Source of the DNA: Betaproteobacteria bacterium
GTDB lineage: Bacteria; Pseudomonadota; Gammaproteobacteria; Burkholderiales; SG8-41
Direction of reading: 5' to 3'
Length of the DNA: 24,982 nt
Assembly (NCBI GenBank): GCA_025353085.1
Contig: JANXRI010000394.1
Coordinates: forward strand, 1 to 24,982
Shown: piece by piece, positions 12,603 through 22,110 of the stretch
Layout of the letters: each line of letters starts with the position of its first letter
How positions within the stretch are numbered: position 1 is the first letter of the stretch
Program-made: the position numbers and the translations under genes
The notes under the pieces: generated by a model
What the model was told of the DNA's origin: nothing
Database searches by the model: none
What the model saw: the letters and a program-made list of their open reading frames with translations, nothing else

Positions 12603-13537
12603 GTCCGGGGTCGCATACCCCGGTTTTGCTGCAAGCGGCGGTAGCAGGATTAAAAGTTCGGGCGGACGGCGTTTATGTCGACTGCACGTTTGGGCGCGGC
12701 GGACACAGCCGCGAAACATTAGCGCGTTTAGGCAGGCAAGGGCGACTGATTGCGATGGACCGGGATCCCGCGGCAATCGCAGCACACGGGGGCATTGACG
12801 ATGAGCGGCTCAAACTCGTGCATCGGAACTTCAGCGGTTTGCGCGAGGTGCTCGATGCTTGCGGCGTTACGCAGGTCGACGGCATCTTGCTCGATCTCGG
12901 CGTCTCGTCACCGCAGCTTGACGACGGCGCACGCGGATTCAGTTTTCGGGTCGATGCGCCGCTCGACATGCGCATGGACACGAGCAACGGCGCAACCGTC
13001 GCGGAGTGGCTCGCCGATGCGCCCGAGCAGGAAATAAGGGAGGTTATCCGAAACTATGGCGAAGAGCGGTTTGCTAAGCAGATTGCAGCAGCGATTGTTG
13101 CAGCACGAGCGGGGCACCCTGTCGCTACCACGCGCGAGCTTGCCGGGCTCGTGGCCAAAGTTGTTCGCACACGCGAGCCGGGGCAGGATCCAGCGACGCG
13201 CACCTTTCAGGCTCTACGGATTTACATCAATCAGGAGCTTGAAGAGTTGATCAACGTTCTGCCTCAATGCGTCGCAGCACTGGCGCCTGAAGGGCGGCTC
13301 GTGGTGATCAGTTTTCATTCGCTCGAAGATCGCATCGTCAAGCGCTTCATGCGCGAGCAATCGCAGCCGCCGCGGATGCCGGCGCGGTTACCGCTGCGGG
13401 CGGCCGACCTGCCGCATCCAAAGTTAAGCCTCATCGGCAAGCTGCAGCGCCCCACGCATGACGAAGTTCTTGTCAATCCGCGCGCGCGCAGCGCCGTCAT
13501 GCGCGTGGCCGAGCGCAATCGCGAGGTGTTCGCATGA
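12599..13537 (+). CDS. rsmH: 16S rRNA (cytosine(1402)-N4)-methyltransferase
   Basis: The 312-residue protein is RsmH (MraW), which N4-methylates C1402 of 16S rRNA with S-adenosylmethionine; RsmI adds the 2'-O-methyl to the same base. Motifs: DCTFGRGGHS (28-37) for SAM binding, DRDPAA (54-59), LLDLGVSSPQLD (96-107) and VISFHSLEDR (235-244), which is the catalytic/RNA-side motif. It starts at GTG 12599, overlapping mraZ by 4 nt, and its stop overlaps the ftsL ATG by 4 nt, so translation is probably coupled. Confidence 0.97.
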   Translation: MSPGSHTPVLLQAAVAGLKVRADGVYVDCTFGRGGHSRETLARLGRQGRLIAMDRDPAAIAAHGGIDDERLKLVHRNFSGLREVLDACGVTQVDGILLDLGVSSPQLDDGARGFSFRVDAPLDMRMDTSNGATVAEWLADAPEQEIREVIRNYGEERFAKQIAAAIVAARAGHPVATTRELAGLVAKVVRTREPGQDPATRTFQALRIYINQELEELINVLPQCVAALAPEGRLVVISFHSLEDRIVKRFMREQSQPPRMPARLPLRAADLPHPKLSLIGKLQRPTHDEVLVNPRARSAVMRVAERNREVFA

Positions 13538-13809
13538 TGGTGCGCTTCAACCTGATTCTGCTCGCGATTCTGCTCGTTTGCGCGCTGTCGGTCGTGACCT
13601 CCCAGCACAAGGCGCGCAAGCTGTACGTCGAACTACAAAAAGAGCAGGAACTTGCCAAGCAGCTCGAAATCGAGTGGGGACAGCTGCAATTAGAGCAAAG
13701 CACTTGGGCTATGCACGCGCGAGTTGAAAAAATAGCCAGCGGGCAACTGATGATGCGCGTGCCGCCGGCAGGACGCCTGCAAATCGTCGCGCCGGAGGCC
13801 GCCAGGTGA
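13534..13809 (+). CDS. ftsL: Cell division protein FtsL
   Basis: The 91-residue bitopic protein has a short cytoplasmic tail, one transmembrane helix (~residues 5-23) and a periplasmic helical segment rich in Gln/Glu/Lys with leucine spacing (~28-60), which fits the FtsB-FtsL coiled coil of the divisome. FtsL recruits and activates FtsW-FtsI. Sequence conservation in FtsL is low, so the call rests on size, topology and position between rsmH and ftsI. ATG 13534 overlaps rsmH by 4 nt; a second ATG follows at once. The stop overlaps the ftsI GTG by 4 nt. Confidence 0.93.
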   Translation: MMVRFNLILLAILLVCALSVVTSQHKARKLYVELQKEQELAKQLEIEWGQLQLEQSTWAMHARVEKIASGQLMMRVPPAGRLQIVAPEAAR

Positions 13810-15536
13810 GCGCGCGGACGCCCGTCGTCGTGATCAACCTGCCGGGCTGGCGCTCGCGCACGCTGCTTATTATGCTGCTCGCCGGGTTTCTGGTTCTGAT
13901 CGGGCGAGCCGTTTACCTGCAGGGACTGCATAACGATTTTCTGCAAAAAAAGGGTGACGCCCGCTACGGCCGCGTGATTGCCCTGTCGGCTACGCGCGGC
14001 ATGATCACCGACCGCAACCACGAACCGCTCGCCATATCCACGCCGGTCGAGTCGGTGTGGGCAAGTCCAGCCGACGTTAACATTTCGACTGCGCAGATGA
14101 AGCGTCTGGCGCAACTGCTTGAACTGGATCCGACAGAAATTCGAAGGCGGCTGGCTGACTCCAATCGTGATTTTGTTTATCTGAAGCGGAATTTGCCGCC
14201 CGAACAGGCCGCCAAGATTGTCGAACTCAACGTTCCAGGCATGTTTTTGCAGCGGGAATTTCGCCGCTACTATCCGGGCAGCGAATACTTTGCTCACCTG
14301 ATCGGTTTCACCAATGTCGATGATCAGGGGCAGGAGGCGCTCGAGCTCGCGTTCGATAAAGAGCTTGCGGGCAAGCCGGGCAGCCGGCGCGTCATCAAGG
14401 ACCGCCTCGGGCGCATCGTCGAGGACGTTGAAAGCGTGCGCCTGCCGCAGCAGGGACGTGAGCTGGCGCTGTCGATCGACGCCAAGATTCAGTATCTCGC
14501 TTATCGCGAATTGAAAATCGCGGTTGATTCGAATCGCGCGAAAGCCGGCGGCATCGTCGTCCTCGATGTCGCGACGGGCGAAGTGCTCGCGATGGCCAAT
14601 CTGCCGTCGTACAACCCGAACAATCGCGGCAAGCTCGAACCGCGCCGCACGCGCAATCGTACGGTGACCGATTTGTTCGAGCCGGGCTCGACCCTGAAAC
14701 CGTTCACGGTCGCGGTCGCGATGGAAAGCGGTCTCTATAAACCCGACACCATCGTCGAGACCGGGTCAGGACAGCTCACGATCGGCAGGGCAACCATTCA
14801 TGACGCGCATCCTGCCGGCGCACTGACGGTTGCGCAGGTCATACAAAAGTCATCCAACGTCGGCGCTGCCAAGATTGCGCTCTCATTGCCCGCCGAAAAG
14901 TTGTGGAACATTTTTAGCCACGTCGGTTTCGGCACCCAGCCGCGCTCCGGATTTCCGGGCGAAGTGTCGGGCAAGCTTCGCGCATACGAGAGCTGGCGGC
15001 CAATCGAGCAGGCGACTATGTCGTACGGCCACGGCATTTCACTGAGCCTGTTGCAACTCGCGCGTGCGTATCTTGTGTTTGCGAGCGATGGTGAAATCAA
15101 GCCTGTCACGGTCGTCAAGCTCAACACGGCGGTCGCATCCACGCGCGTGATCTCCGTGGAAACCGCCATGCAAGTGCGCAAGATGCTCGAGCTCGTCGTG
15201 CAGCCGGGCGGAACCGCGCCGCGAGCGCAAATCACCGGCTACCGCGTGGCCGGCAAAACGGGCACCGCGCACAAGCTCGATGGCGCCACGTATGCCGCGC
15301 ATAAATATGTGTCGTCATTCATCGGTTTTGCGCCGGCGTCCGCGCCGCGCTTGATCGTGGCCGTGATGCTTGACGAGCCGGGCGCCGGTCAATACTACGG
15401 CGGCACCGTTGCAGCGCCCGTGTTTAGCACTGTCATGGCGGGCTCGTTGCGCCTGCTTGGCGTCAAGCCCGACGCGCCGATGAATAACGTCGTGCTGCCG
15501 CCGCCCGATGCGCCCGAGGTACGCGAGGAAGTATGA
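13806..15536 (+). CDS. ftsI: Septal peptidoglycan transpeptidase FtsI (PBP3)
   Basis: The 576-residue class B penicillin-binding protein has one N-terminal membrane anchor (~residues 18-36), a pedestal domain (~60-210) and a transpeptidase domain (~230-555). All three active-site motifs are present: Ser295-Thr-Leu-Lys298 in FEPGSTLKPF, Ser349-Ser-Asn351 in KSSNVG, and Lys484-Thr-Gly-Thr487 in GKTGTAHK. It crosslinks septal peptidoglycan in the periplasm with FtsW and is activated through FtsQLB. GTG 13806 overlaps ftsL by 4 nt, and the stop overlaps murE by 4 nt. No PASTA domain is present, as normal for Gram-negatives. Confidence 0.97.
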   Translation: MSARTPVVVINLPGWRSRTLLIMLLAGFLVLIGRAVYLQGLHNDFLQKKGDARYGRVIALSATRGMITDRNHEPLAISTPVESVWASPADVNISTAQMKRLAQLLELDPTEIRRRLADSNRDFVYLKRNLPPEQAAKIVELNVPGMFLQREFRRYYPGSEYFAHLIGFTNVDDQGQEALELAFDKELAGKPGSRRVIKDRLGRIVEDVESVRLPQQGRELALSIDAKIQYLAYRELKIAVDSNRAKAGGIVVLDVATGEVLAMANLPSYNPNNRGKLEPRRTRNRTVTDLFEPGSTLKPFTVAVAMESGLYKPDTIVETGSGQLTIGRATIHDAHPAGALTVAQVIQKSSNVGAAKIALSLPAEKLWNIFSHVGFGTQPRSGFPGEVSGKLRAYESWRPIEQATMSYGHGISLSLLQLARAYLVFASDGEIKPVTVVKLNTAVASTRVISVETAMQVRKMLELVVQPGGTAPRAQITGYRVAGKTGTAHKLDGATYAAHKYVSSFIGFAPASAPRLIVAVMLDEPGAGQYYGGTVAAPVFSTVMAGSLRLLGVKPDAPMNNVVLPPPDAPEVREEV

Positions 15537-16993
15537 ATTCCGCCACCCTCGACAATTTAAAGATTAAACGGCTGGTCACCGATAGCCGGTGCCTAAAGCG
15601 CGGCGATACCTTCGTGGCTTATCCCGGCGAAACGCAGGACGGCCGGCGCTATATCGCGCAGGCGATCGAGCGTGGCGCTAATGCGGTGCTGTGGGAAAAG
15701 CGCGGTTTTCGCTGGAACCGCGAGTGGCGCGTGCCGAATGTCGGCGTCGCGCAACTGCGCGCGCGCGCGGGCCTTATCGCCAGCCGCGTCTATGCAGAGC
15801 CGAGCGCGCGGCTGTGGATGATCGGCGTGACGGGCACCAACGGCAAGACGACGTGCAGCCAATGGATCGCGCAGGCGCTCAACCAATCCGGCACGCGGAC
15901 CGGCGTGATCGGCACGCTCGGTTACGGACTGCGCCGCACGCTCCACCCGCTCGTCAACACGACGCCCGATGGGGTGTGGTTGCAGGCGCGACTCGCCGAC
16001 TTTCTGCGCCGCGGTGCGCGCGCGGTGAGCATGGAAGTCTCCTCGATCGGGCTCGATCAGGACCGCGTCGCCGGCGTGCAGTTCGACGCCGCGCTATTTA
16101 CCAATCTGACGCGCGACCACCTCGACTATCACCGCACGATGCACCGCTACCGGCGTGCCAAGCTGCGGCTGTTCGAGTGTGAATCGCTTAAGCACGCGAT
16201 CGTCAATCTCGATGACGACTTTGGAGGCGAACTCGCGCACAAGGTGAAACGGCGCGGGCTTGCCGTCATCGGTTATGGTTTTGGTCAACGCCACCAGGAC
16301 GCGCGCCGCGTGCCGCGCGTGGCGGGCGGCAATTTTGCCGCGCGCGCAGCCGGCATGCAGTTCGACGTGCGCACGCCGTGGGGTAGCGCCACCATCGAGA
16401 GCCCGTTGCTTGGCCGGCATAACGCGTCGAACCTGCTCGGTTCGCTCGCGACCTTGCTGGCAAGCGAGGTTCAATTCAATGATGCGGTGGCAGCTCTCGG
16501 CAAATTGCGTGCGGTGCCCGGGCGCATGCAGAAACTCGGCGGCGGCCGGTGGCCGCTCGTCGTCGTCGATTACGCGCACTCACCTGATGCGCTCAAGCAG
16601 GTTTTAAGCAGCCTGCGCGAGCTGACCGCCGGCAGCGATGCGCGCATCGTGTGCGTGTTCGGCTGCGGCGGCGATCGCGATCGCGGCAAGCGCCCGTTGA
16701 TGGGCGCAGTGGCGACGCGGCTGGCCGATCGCGTCGTGATCACGAGTGACAATCCGCGCAGCGAGGAACCGCTCAAGATCATCGCCGACATCCGCCAAGG
16801 CACGTGTGGCGACTACCTCGTTGAACCGGACCGCAGGCGTGCAATTGCGCTGGCGCTAAGCGAAGCGCGGCGTGGCGACATCGTGCTCGTCGCGGGCAAG
16901 GGCCATGAAACCTACCAGGAAGTCAATGGTGTCAGACGGCCCTTCAGCGATGTAGCGGTGGCGCGTGCGGCGCTGGCGAGGCGGCATTCATGA
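15533..16993 (+). CDS. murE: UDP-MurNAc-L-Ala-D-Glu:meso-diaminopimelate ligase
   Basis: The 486-residue Mur ligase adds the third stem-peptide residue in the cytoplasm. Domain 1 has VTDSRCLKRGDTFVAYPG (15-32) for UDP binding. The central ATPase domain has GVTGTNGKTT (98-107) and the carbamylated-lysine region around Lys210. The C-terminal domain has DYAHSPDAL (346-354) and DNPRSEEP (406-413). The DNPR motif marks use of meso-diaminopimelate; lysine-adding enzymes have a different sequence there. It is in a run of 4-nt overlaps, with ftsI before and murF after. Confidence 0.97.
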   Translation: MNSATLDNLKIKRLVTDSRCLKRGDTFVAYPGETQDGRRYIAQAIERGANAVLWEKRGFRWNREWRVPNVGVAQLRARAGLIASRVYAEPSARLWMIGVTGTNGKTTCSQWIAQALNQSGTRTGVIGTLGYGLRRTLHPLVNTTPDGVWLQARLADFLRRGARAVSMEVSSIGLDQDRVAGVQFDAALFTNLTRDHLDYHRTMHRYRRAKLRLFECESLKHAIVNLDDDFGGELAHKVKRRGLAVIGYGFGQRHQDARRVPRVAGGNFAARAAGMQFDVRTPWGSATIESPLLGRHNASNLLGSLATLLASEVQFNDAVAALGKLRAVPGRMQKLGGGRWPLVVVDYAHSPDALKQVLSSLRELTAGSDARIVCVFGCGGDRDRGKRPLMGAVATRLADRVVITSDNPRSEEPLKIIADIRQGTCGDYLVEPDRRRAIALALSEARRGDIVLVAGKGHETYQEVNGVRRPFSDVAVARAALARRHS

Positions 16994-18384
16994 TGCGCAT
17001 ATCGCAGGCAGCTAACGCGCTCGGCGCCCAGTACTCAGGCAACGATGCAGAGTTTGACGCGGTGTGCACTGACAGCCGCGCGGTGAAGCGCGGTGATTTG
17101 TTCGTTGCCTTGAAAGGCGAACGCTTTGACGCGCACGCATTTCTTGCGCAAGCGGCAGCGGCCGGCGCCGCGGGCTTGCTCGTCGAACGCGCGAGCGAAG
17201 TGGCGCTGCCGCAAATCGTGGTCGGCGATACGACGCAAGCGCTTGGCCGCCTCGGCAACTATTGGCGGCGCCAGTTCGACATCCCTGTCATCGCGGTGAC
17301 CGGCAGCAACGGCAAGACCACCGTCAAAGACATGCTGGCGTCGATCTTGCGCGCAGCGGTGAATGCGGAGAGCCGAAGTGTAAATCCCGATGCAGGCGTG
17401 CTGGCGACGCGCGGCAATCTCAACAACCACATCGGCGTGCCGTTGACGCTGCTCGAGTTGCGTCGCGAGCATCATTACGCAGTGATCGAAATGGGCATGA
17501 ATCACGCTGGCGAAATCAAATACATCTCACACATGACTGAGCCGACGGTGGCGGTAGTCAACAATGCGGGTGTCGCGCATCTGGAAAATCTCGGCTCGGC
17601 AGAGGCGATCGCGCGCGCCAAGGGCGAAATTTTCGAGGGCCTCAGACCCGGTGGTACGGCGGTGATCAATGCTGACGATCCGTTTGCGCCGCTGTGGCGG
17701 TCGTCAGCCGTGGATGCGCGCAAGCTCGAGTTCGCGCTCGAGGCCCGTGCCGCGGTCACCGCGACTTATCAACTGCGCACATTCGAAAGTGAAATTGTAC
17801 TTACCACGCCGGCGGGCTCGGCTCGCGCGGTGGTGCCAGCGCCCGGTTTGCACAACGTGCGCAACGCGCTCGCTGCATGTGCGGCGGCGACGGCACTCGC
17901 AGTGCCGGTTACGACGGTCGCTGCAGGTCTTGCGCGTTTTAGCGGTGCCAAAGGCCGGCTGCAGAAGAAACAAGGCCGCCACGGCGCGATTCTGATCGAC
18001 GACACCTATAACGCGAATCCGGATTCGACGCGCGCCGCGATAAGCGTGCTCGCGAGTGCGCCGGGACAGAAACTGCTCGTCATTGGCGACATGGGCGAGC
18101 TTGGCCCGGACGCACCGGACATGCATTCGCAAATCGGCGATTTCGCGCGTGCTGCCGGCATCGGCAGGTTGTACACACTCGGCGAGTTGGCCGCGCAGGC
18201 GACCCATGCGTTCGGCGCCGGTGCGCGCCACTTTGAGCGGATCGAAGACTTGCTGGCCGAAATTGAAAACGTGCTTGCACCTGATGTGACGATGCTCGTG
18301 AAGGGATCGCGGTTTATGCAGATGGAGCGCGTCATCAATGCATTCGAGATTGCCGGCGGTGCGGCTGCGGCAGGGGTTAACTAA
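16990..18384 (+). CDS. murF: UDP-MurNAc-tripeptide:D-Ala-D-Ala ligase
   Basis: The 464-residue Mur ligase completes UDP-MurNAc-pentapeptide. It has an N-terminal UDP-binding domain with CTDSRAVKRGDLFVALKG (26-43), the P-loop GSNGKTT (105-111), the NHIGVPLT segment and a C-terminal domain with IDDTYNANPDS. ATG 16990 overlaps murE by 4 nt. The chain of stop/start overlaps ends here: the next gene starts 65 nt on with its own strong ribosome binding site. Confidence 0.97.
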   Translation: MMRISQAANALGAQYSGNDAEFDAVCTDSRAVKRGDLFVALKGERFDAHAFLAQAAAAGAAGLLVERASEVALPQIVVGDTTQALGRLGNYWRRQFDIPVIAVTGSNGKTTVKDMLASILRAAVNAESRSVNPDAGVLATRGNLNNHIGVPLTLLELRREHHYAVIEMGMNHAGEIKYISHMTEPTVAVVNNAGVAHLENLGSAEAIARAKGEIFEGLRPGGTAVINADDPFAPLWRSSAVDARKLEFALEARAAVTATYQLRTFESEIVLTTPAGSARAVVPAPGLHNVRNALAACAAATALAVPVTTVAAGLARFSGAKGRLQKKQGRHGAILIDDTYNANPDSTRAAISVLASAPGQKLLVIGDMGELGPDAPDMHSQIGDFARAAGIGRLYTLGELAAQATHAFGAGARHFERIEDLLAEIENVLAPDVTMLVKGSRFMQMERVINAFEIAGGAAAAGVN

Positions 18385-18449
18385 ATGCGCCTGGAGCTTA
18401 TGCATGAATGCCGCTCGTTCTACGCGACATTGCCGACCGGAGGTCATCA

Positions 18450-19535
18450 ATGCTGCTAGAACTCGCGCAGTGGCTCGCCAAAGACATCCGAGCGTTCAAC
18501 GTGTTCAGCTACATCACGTTGCGCGCGGTGCTCGCATGCCTGACCGCTTTGCTGATGACATTCATGGTGGGCCCCACGATGATCCGGCGGCTCACCTCGT
18601 ACAAAATCGGCCAGTCAGTACGCACCGACGGTCCGCAGTCACATCTGCCAAAGGCCGGCACGCCCACCATGGGTGGCGCGTTGATCCTCGTGTCGGTGGT
18701 GGTCACGACCTTGTTATGGGCGGACTTGCAAAACCGTTTCGTCTGGGTGGTAGTCGCCGCGACGGTCGGGTTCGGCGCGATCGGCTGGGTCGATGACTAC
18801 CGTAAAGTCGTGCATCGCAATCCCAAGGGCTTGTCGGCGCGCGCCAAATTTTTCTGGCAATCGGTGGTAGGACTCACGGTGGCGTGCGTAATCGCGTTCA
18901 GCACGAACCTGCCGGCGCAAACGGAATTCATCGTGCCGTTCTTTAAGAACATCGCGTATCCGCTCGGCGTCTTCGGCTTTATCACGTTGACGTATCTGGT
19001 GATTGTTGGCACCAGTAATGCGGTCAATCTGACTGACGGCCTCGATGGTCTTGCCATCATGCCGACCGTGATGATTGCGAGCGCGCTCGGCGTTTTCGCG
19101 TACGTCGCCGGTAACGCGGTGTTCGCCAAATACCTGGTGTTTCCGCATATTCCAGGCGCCGGCGAGCTGGCGGTTGTCTGCGGCGCGCTGGCAGGCGCGG
19201 GGCTCGCTTTCCTGTGGTTCAACGCGTACCCGGCGGAAGTGTTCATGGGTGATGTGGGCGCGCTCGCGCTCGGGGCGGCGCTCGGCACCATCGCCGTAAT
19301 CGTGCGCCAGGAAATTGTGCTCTTCATCATGGGCGGCGTGTTTGTCGTCGAAACGCTCTCCGTCGTGCTGCAGGTCGCGTCATTCAAATTGACCGGCAAA
19401 CGAATTTTTCGAATGGCGCCGCTGCACCATCACTATGAATTGAAAGGGTGGAAGGAAAATCAAGTGGTCGTTCGTTTTTGGATTATCACGATGATGCTGG
19501 TTTTGGTCGGACTGTCGACCCTGAAGTTGCGTTAG
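18450..19535 (+). CDS. mraY: Phospho-N-acetylmuramoyl-pentapeptide transferase
   Basis: The 361-residue integral membrane enzyme, with about ten hydrophobic segments, transfers phospho-MurNAc-pentapeptide to undecaprenyl phosphate to form lipid I. Catalytic motifs are visible: DDYRK with Asp115-Asp116, NAVNLTDGLDGLA in the middle, and MAPLHHHYELKGW near the C-terminus, the last being diagnostic for MraY. CGGAGG (18438-18443) before ATG 18450 fixes the start; the frame is open to 18408, but MLLELAQWL is the usual N-terminus. Confidence 0.97.
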   Translation: MLLELAQWLAKDIRAFNVFSYITLRAVLACLTALLMTFMVGPTMIRRLTSYKIGQSVRTDGPQSHLPKAGTPTMGGALILVSVVVTTLLWADLQNRFVWVVVAATVGFGAIGWVDDYRKVVHRNPKGLSARAKFFWQSVVGLTVACVIAFSTNLPAQTEFIVPFFKNIAYPLGVFGFITLTYLVIVGTSNAVNLTDGLDGLAIMPTVMIASALGVFAYVAGNAVFAKYLVFPHIPGAGELAVVCGALAGAGLAFLWFNAYPAEVFMGDVGALALGAALGTIAVIVRQEIVLFIMGGVFVVETLSVVLQVASFKLTGKRIFRMAPLHHHYELKGWKENQVVVRFWIITMMLVLVGLSTLKLR

Positions 19536-19559
19536 GACGGTCGAAGCAAATGAACGAAC

Positions 19560-20939
19560 ATGGATGTGAGAGGTAAAAAGGTGTTGGTACTCGGACTCGG
19601 AGACACCGGGCTGTCGATGTCGCGCTGGCTGGCGCGGCATGGCGCCATTGTGTCCGCCGCCGATACGCGCGCCGAGCCGCCGCATGCCGCCGCGTTGCGC
19701 CGCGAGTTGCCCGGCGTAACGCTCGATTGTGGCGAGCTGCGCGCCGAGCGATTGTGCGCCGCCGATTTGATCGCGATTAGTCCGGGCATCGATCGTCGTG
19801 CGTCGGCGATTGTGGCTGCCATTGCGAACGGCGTGCCGGTGGTCGGCGACGTCGAGCTCTTTGCGCAAGCGTTGCCGCAGTCGATGTTCACCCGGCCGAA
19901 AATCATCGCAGTCACCGGCACCAACGGCAAAAGCACCGCCACCCGAATGGCGGGCGACATTTGCGTGGCGGCGGGTTACGACACAGTAGTTGCAGGCAAC
20001 ATCGGCACGCCGGTGCTGGACACGTTAAGCAAAATCGAAGATGGGCGGCGCGCGCCCGATGCGTTCGTGCTCGAGTTGTCGAGCTTCCAGTTAGAAGCGA
20101 CGGCGAGTCTCGATGCAGACGCAGCCACTCTGCTTAACCTGTCGGAAGACCACCTCGACCGCTACGACTGCATCGATCACTACGTCGCAGCGAAAGCGCG
20201 CGTGTTTCACGGTCGCGGCGCCCAGGTGATTAATCGGCAAGACGCGCGCAGCGCAGCGATGGCGCGGGCAGGACGGGAAGTGTGGAGTTTCGGCACGGAC
20301 GCACCGGCGTCCGACCGCGCATGGGGCATAGCCGGGCACGTGGGCCAGTTGTCGCTCGCGCGTGGCGCGCAGGTGCTGATGCCGATTACCGATTTGCCCG
20401 TCGCCGGCTTGCACAACGCGGCGAATGCGTTGGCCGCGGGCGCGCTTTGCCATGCGATTGGTGTAGAGGATGCGCCGATCGTTGCGGCATGGCGCGCGTA
20501 CAAAGGATTGCCGCATCGGGTCGAAAAAATCGCCGTCATCAATGGCGTCACCTATTACGACGATTCCAAAGGTACGAACGTCGGCTCGACGGTTGCTGCG
20601 TTGCTCGGATTTACGCGTCCCGTGGTGTTGATAGCCGGCGGGGACGGCAAGGGTCAGGACTTTAGTCCACTGCGCGAGCCGGTCCAACGCCGTGCGCGTG
20701 CGATCGTACTGATCGGGCGCGATCGCGAACAGATTGTCAAAGTCGTCGACGGCACCGGCGTCACCGTCCAACGTGCCGCCGATATGGAAGAGGCGGTCCG
20801 ATTCGCGCGAGCGCTGAGCCGCGACGGCGACGTGGTGTTGCTGTCGCCGGCGTGCGCGAGTTACGACATGTTCAAGAATTACGGGCATCGCGGCGACGTA
20901 TTCGCCGCCGCAGTCAGAAACGAGGCGGCCCGTGACTAA
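19560..20939 (+). CDS. murD: UDP-MurNAc-L-Ala:D-glutamate ligase
   Basis: The 459-residue Mur ligase adds D-glutamate, the second stem residue. It has a Rossmann-like UDP-binding domain with VLVLGLGDTGLS (8-19), P-loop VTGTNGKST (118-126), the LELSSFQLE segment and SEDHLDRY in the central domain, and YYDDSKGTNVGS plus LLSPACASYDMF at the C-terminus. ATG 19560 lies 24 nt after mraY with no strong Shine-Dalgarno. The stop lies inside the ftsW start region (8-nt overlap). Confidence 0.96.
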   Translation: MDVRGKKVLVLGLGDTGLSMSRWLARHGAIVSAADTRAEPPHAAALRRELPGVTLDCGELRAERLCAADLIAISPGIDRRASAIVAAIANGVPVVGDVELFAQALPQSMFTRPKIIAVTGTNGKSTATRMAGDICVAAGYDTVVAGNIGTPVLDTLSKIEDGRRAPDAFVLELSSFQLEATASLDADAATLLNLSEDHLDRYDCIDHYVAAKARVFHGRGAQVINRQDARSAAMARAGREVWSFGTDAPASDRAWGIAGHVGQLSLARGAQVLMPITDLPVAGLHNAANALAAGALCHAIGVEDAPIVAAWRAYKGLPHRVEKIAVINGVTYYDDSKGTNVGSTVAALLGFTRPVVLIAGGDGKGQDFSPLREPVQRRARAIVLIGRDREQIVKVVDGTGVTVQRAADMEEAVRFARALSRDGDVVLLSPACASYDMFKNYGHRGDVFAAAVRNEAARD

Positions 20940-22110
20940 CGCGAGCACGCTGTTTTATGCGGACGTAAAAAGTCGTCCACCGCCCGCCGAATTCGATTCG
21001 GCGCTTGCCTGGAGTGCGGTTGCGTTGTTAGCACTCGGTCTGGTGATGGTTTATTCGTCGTCGATCGCGATTGCCGAAGGCAGCCGCATGACCGGCCAGC
21101 AGCCGATGTATTACCTGATGCGGCATGGCGTATTTTTGGCACTCAGCCTGTTCATGGCAACGATCGCATTCCAGTTGCCGCTGCGCGCCTGGCAGAAGGC
21201 GGCGCCGTTCCTCTTCTTGTTCGGCGCCGGTTTACTGGTGCTGGTGCTGGTGCCGGGGGTTGGGCGCGAAGTCAACGGCAGCCAGCGCTGGCTGTCACTG
21301 TTCGTGTTCAATCTGCAGCCGTCCGAACTGATGAAATTATTTGCCGTACTGTATGCGGCCGACTACACGGTGCGCAAGTCCGCGCATATGCACAGCCTGA
21401 CAAAAGGATTTCTGCCGCTGTTCGTCGTCATGTTGCTCGTCGGCGGCCTCTTGTTGCGCGAGCCGGACTTCGGCGCGTTCGCCGTCATCACGGTCATTGC
21501 GATGGGCATTCTGTTTTTGGGCGGCGTTAACTGGAAGCCGTTCGCCGGGCTGATCGTTTTGCTGATCGTCGGCTTTGTGCTCCTCATCTGGCTTTCGCCG
21601 TACCGCATGCAGCGCGTGGTCGGCTTTATGGACCCGTGGGCCGATCCGTTCGGCAAGGGCTACCAGCTCTCACATGCGCTGATCGCGTTCGGACGCGGCG
21701 AATGGCTTGGTGTCGGCCTGGGCGCGAGCGTCGAGAAACTGTTTTATCTGCCCGAAGCGCACACCGATTTTCTGCTCGCCGTGATCGCGGAGGAACTCGG
21801 CTTCGCGGGAGTCGCGCTCGTGATCGTACTGTTTGTGACGATTATCGCGCGCGCATTTGCCATCGGTCGTCAGGCGGCATCCCTCGAGCGCGCTTTCCCG
21901 GCGCTCGTCGCGCAGGGCATCGGCTTGTGGCTTGGCGTGCAAGCGATCATCAACATGGGCGTCAACATGGGTGTGCTGCCGACCAAGGGCCTCACGCTGC
22001 CGCTGTTGTCCTTCGGCGGCAGCGGCATTGCCGCCAATTGCTGCGCGCTGGCGGTGTTGTTGCGCGTCGATTGGGAGAATAGGCAACTTTTGCGCGGGGT
22101 GAAAATATGA
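20932..22110 (+). CDS. ftsW: Septal peptidoglycan glycosyltransferase FtsW (SEDS family)
   Basis: The 392-residue polytopic SEDS protein polymerises lipid II at the septum in complex with FtsI. Visible SEDS features are NGSQRW (115-120), QPSELMK (129-135), EPDFG (177-181), DPWADPFGKGYQ (234-245) and EAHTDFLLAVIAEELGF (275-291), whose Asp279 corresponds to the proposed catalytic aspartate. Eight to ten membrane helices are apparent. The N-terminal ~20 residues before the first helix are Pro-rich and cytoplasmic. GTG 20932 overlaps murD by 8 nt; the stop overlaps murG by 4 nt. Confidence 0.96.
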   Translation: MTNASTLFYADVKSRPPPAEFDSALAWSAVALLALGLVMVYSSSIAIAEGSRMTGQQPMYYLMRHGVFLALSLFMATIAFQLPLRAWQKAAPFLFLFGAGLLVLVLVPGVGREVNGSQRWLSLFVFNLQPSELMKLFAVLYAADYTVRKSAHMHSLTKGFLPLFVVMLLVGGLLLREPDFGAFAVITVIAMGILFLGGVNWKPFAGLIVLLIVGFVLLIWLSPYRMQRVVGFMDPWADPFGKGYQLSHALIAFGRGEWLGVGLGASVEKLFYLPEAHTDFLLAVIAEELGFAGVALVIVLFVTIIARAFAIGRQAASLERAFPALVAQGIGLWLGVQAIINMGVNMGVLPTKGLTLPLLSFGGSGIAANCCALAVLLRVDWENRQLLRGVKI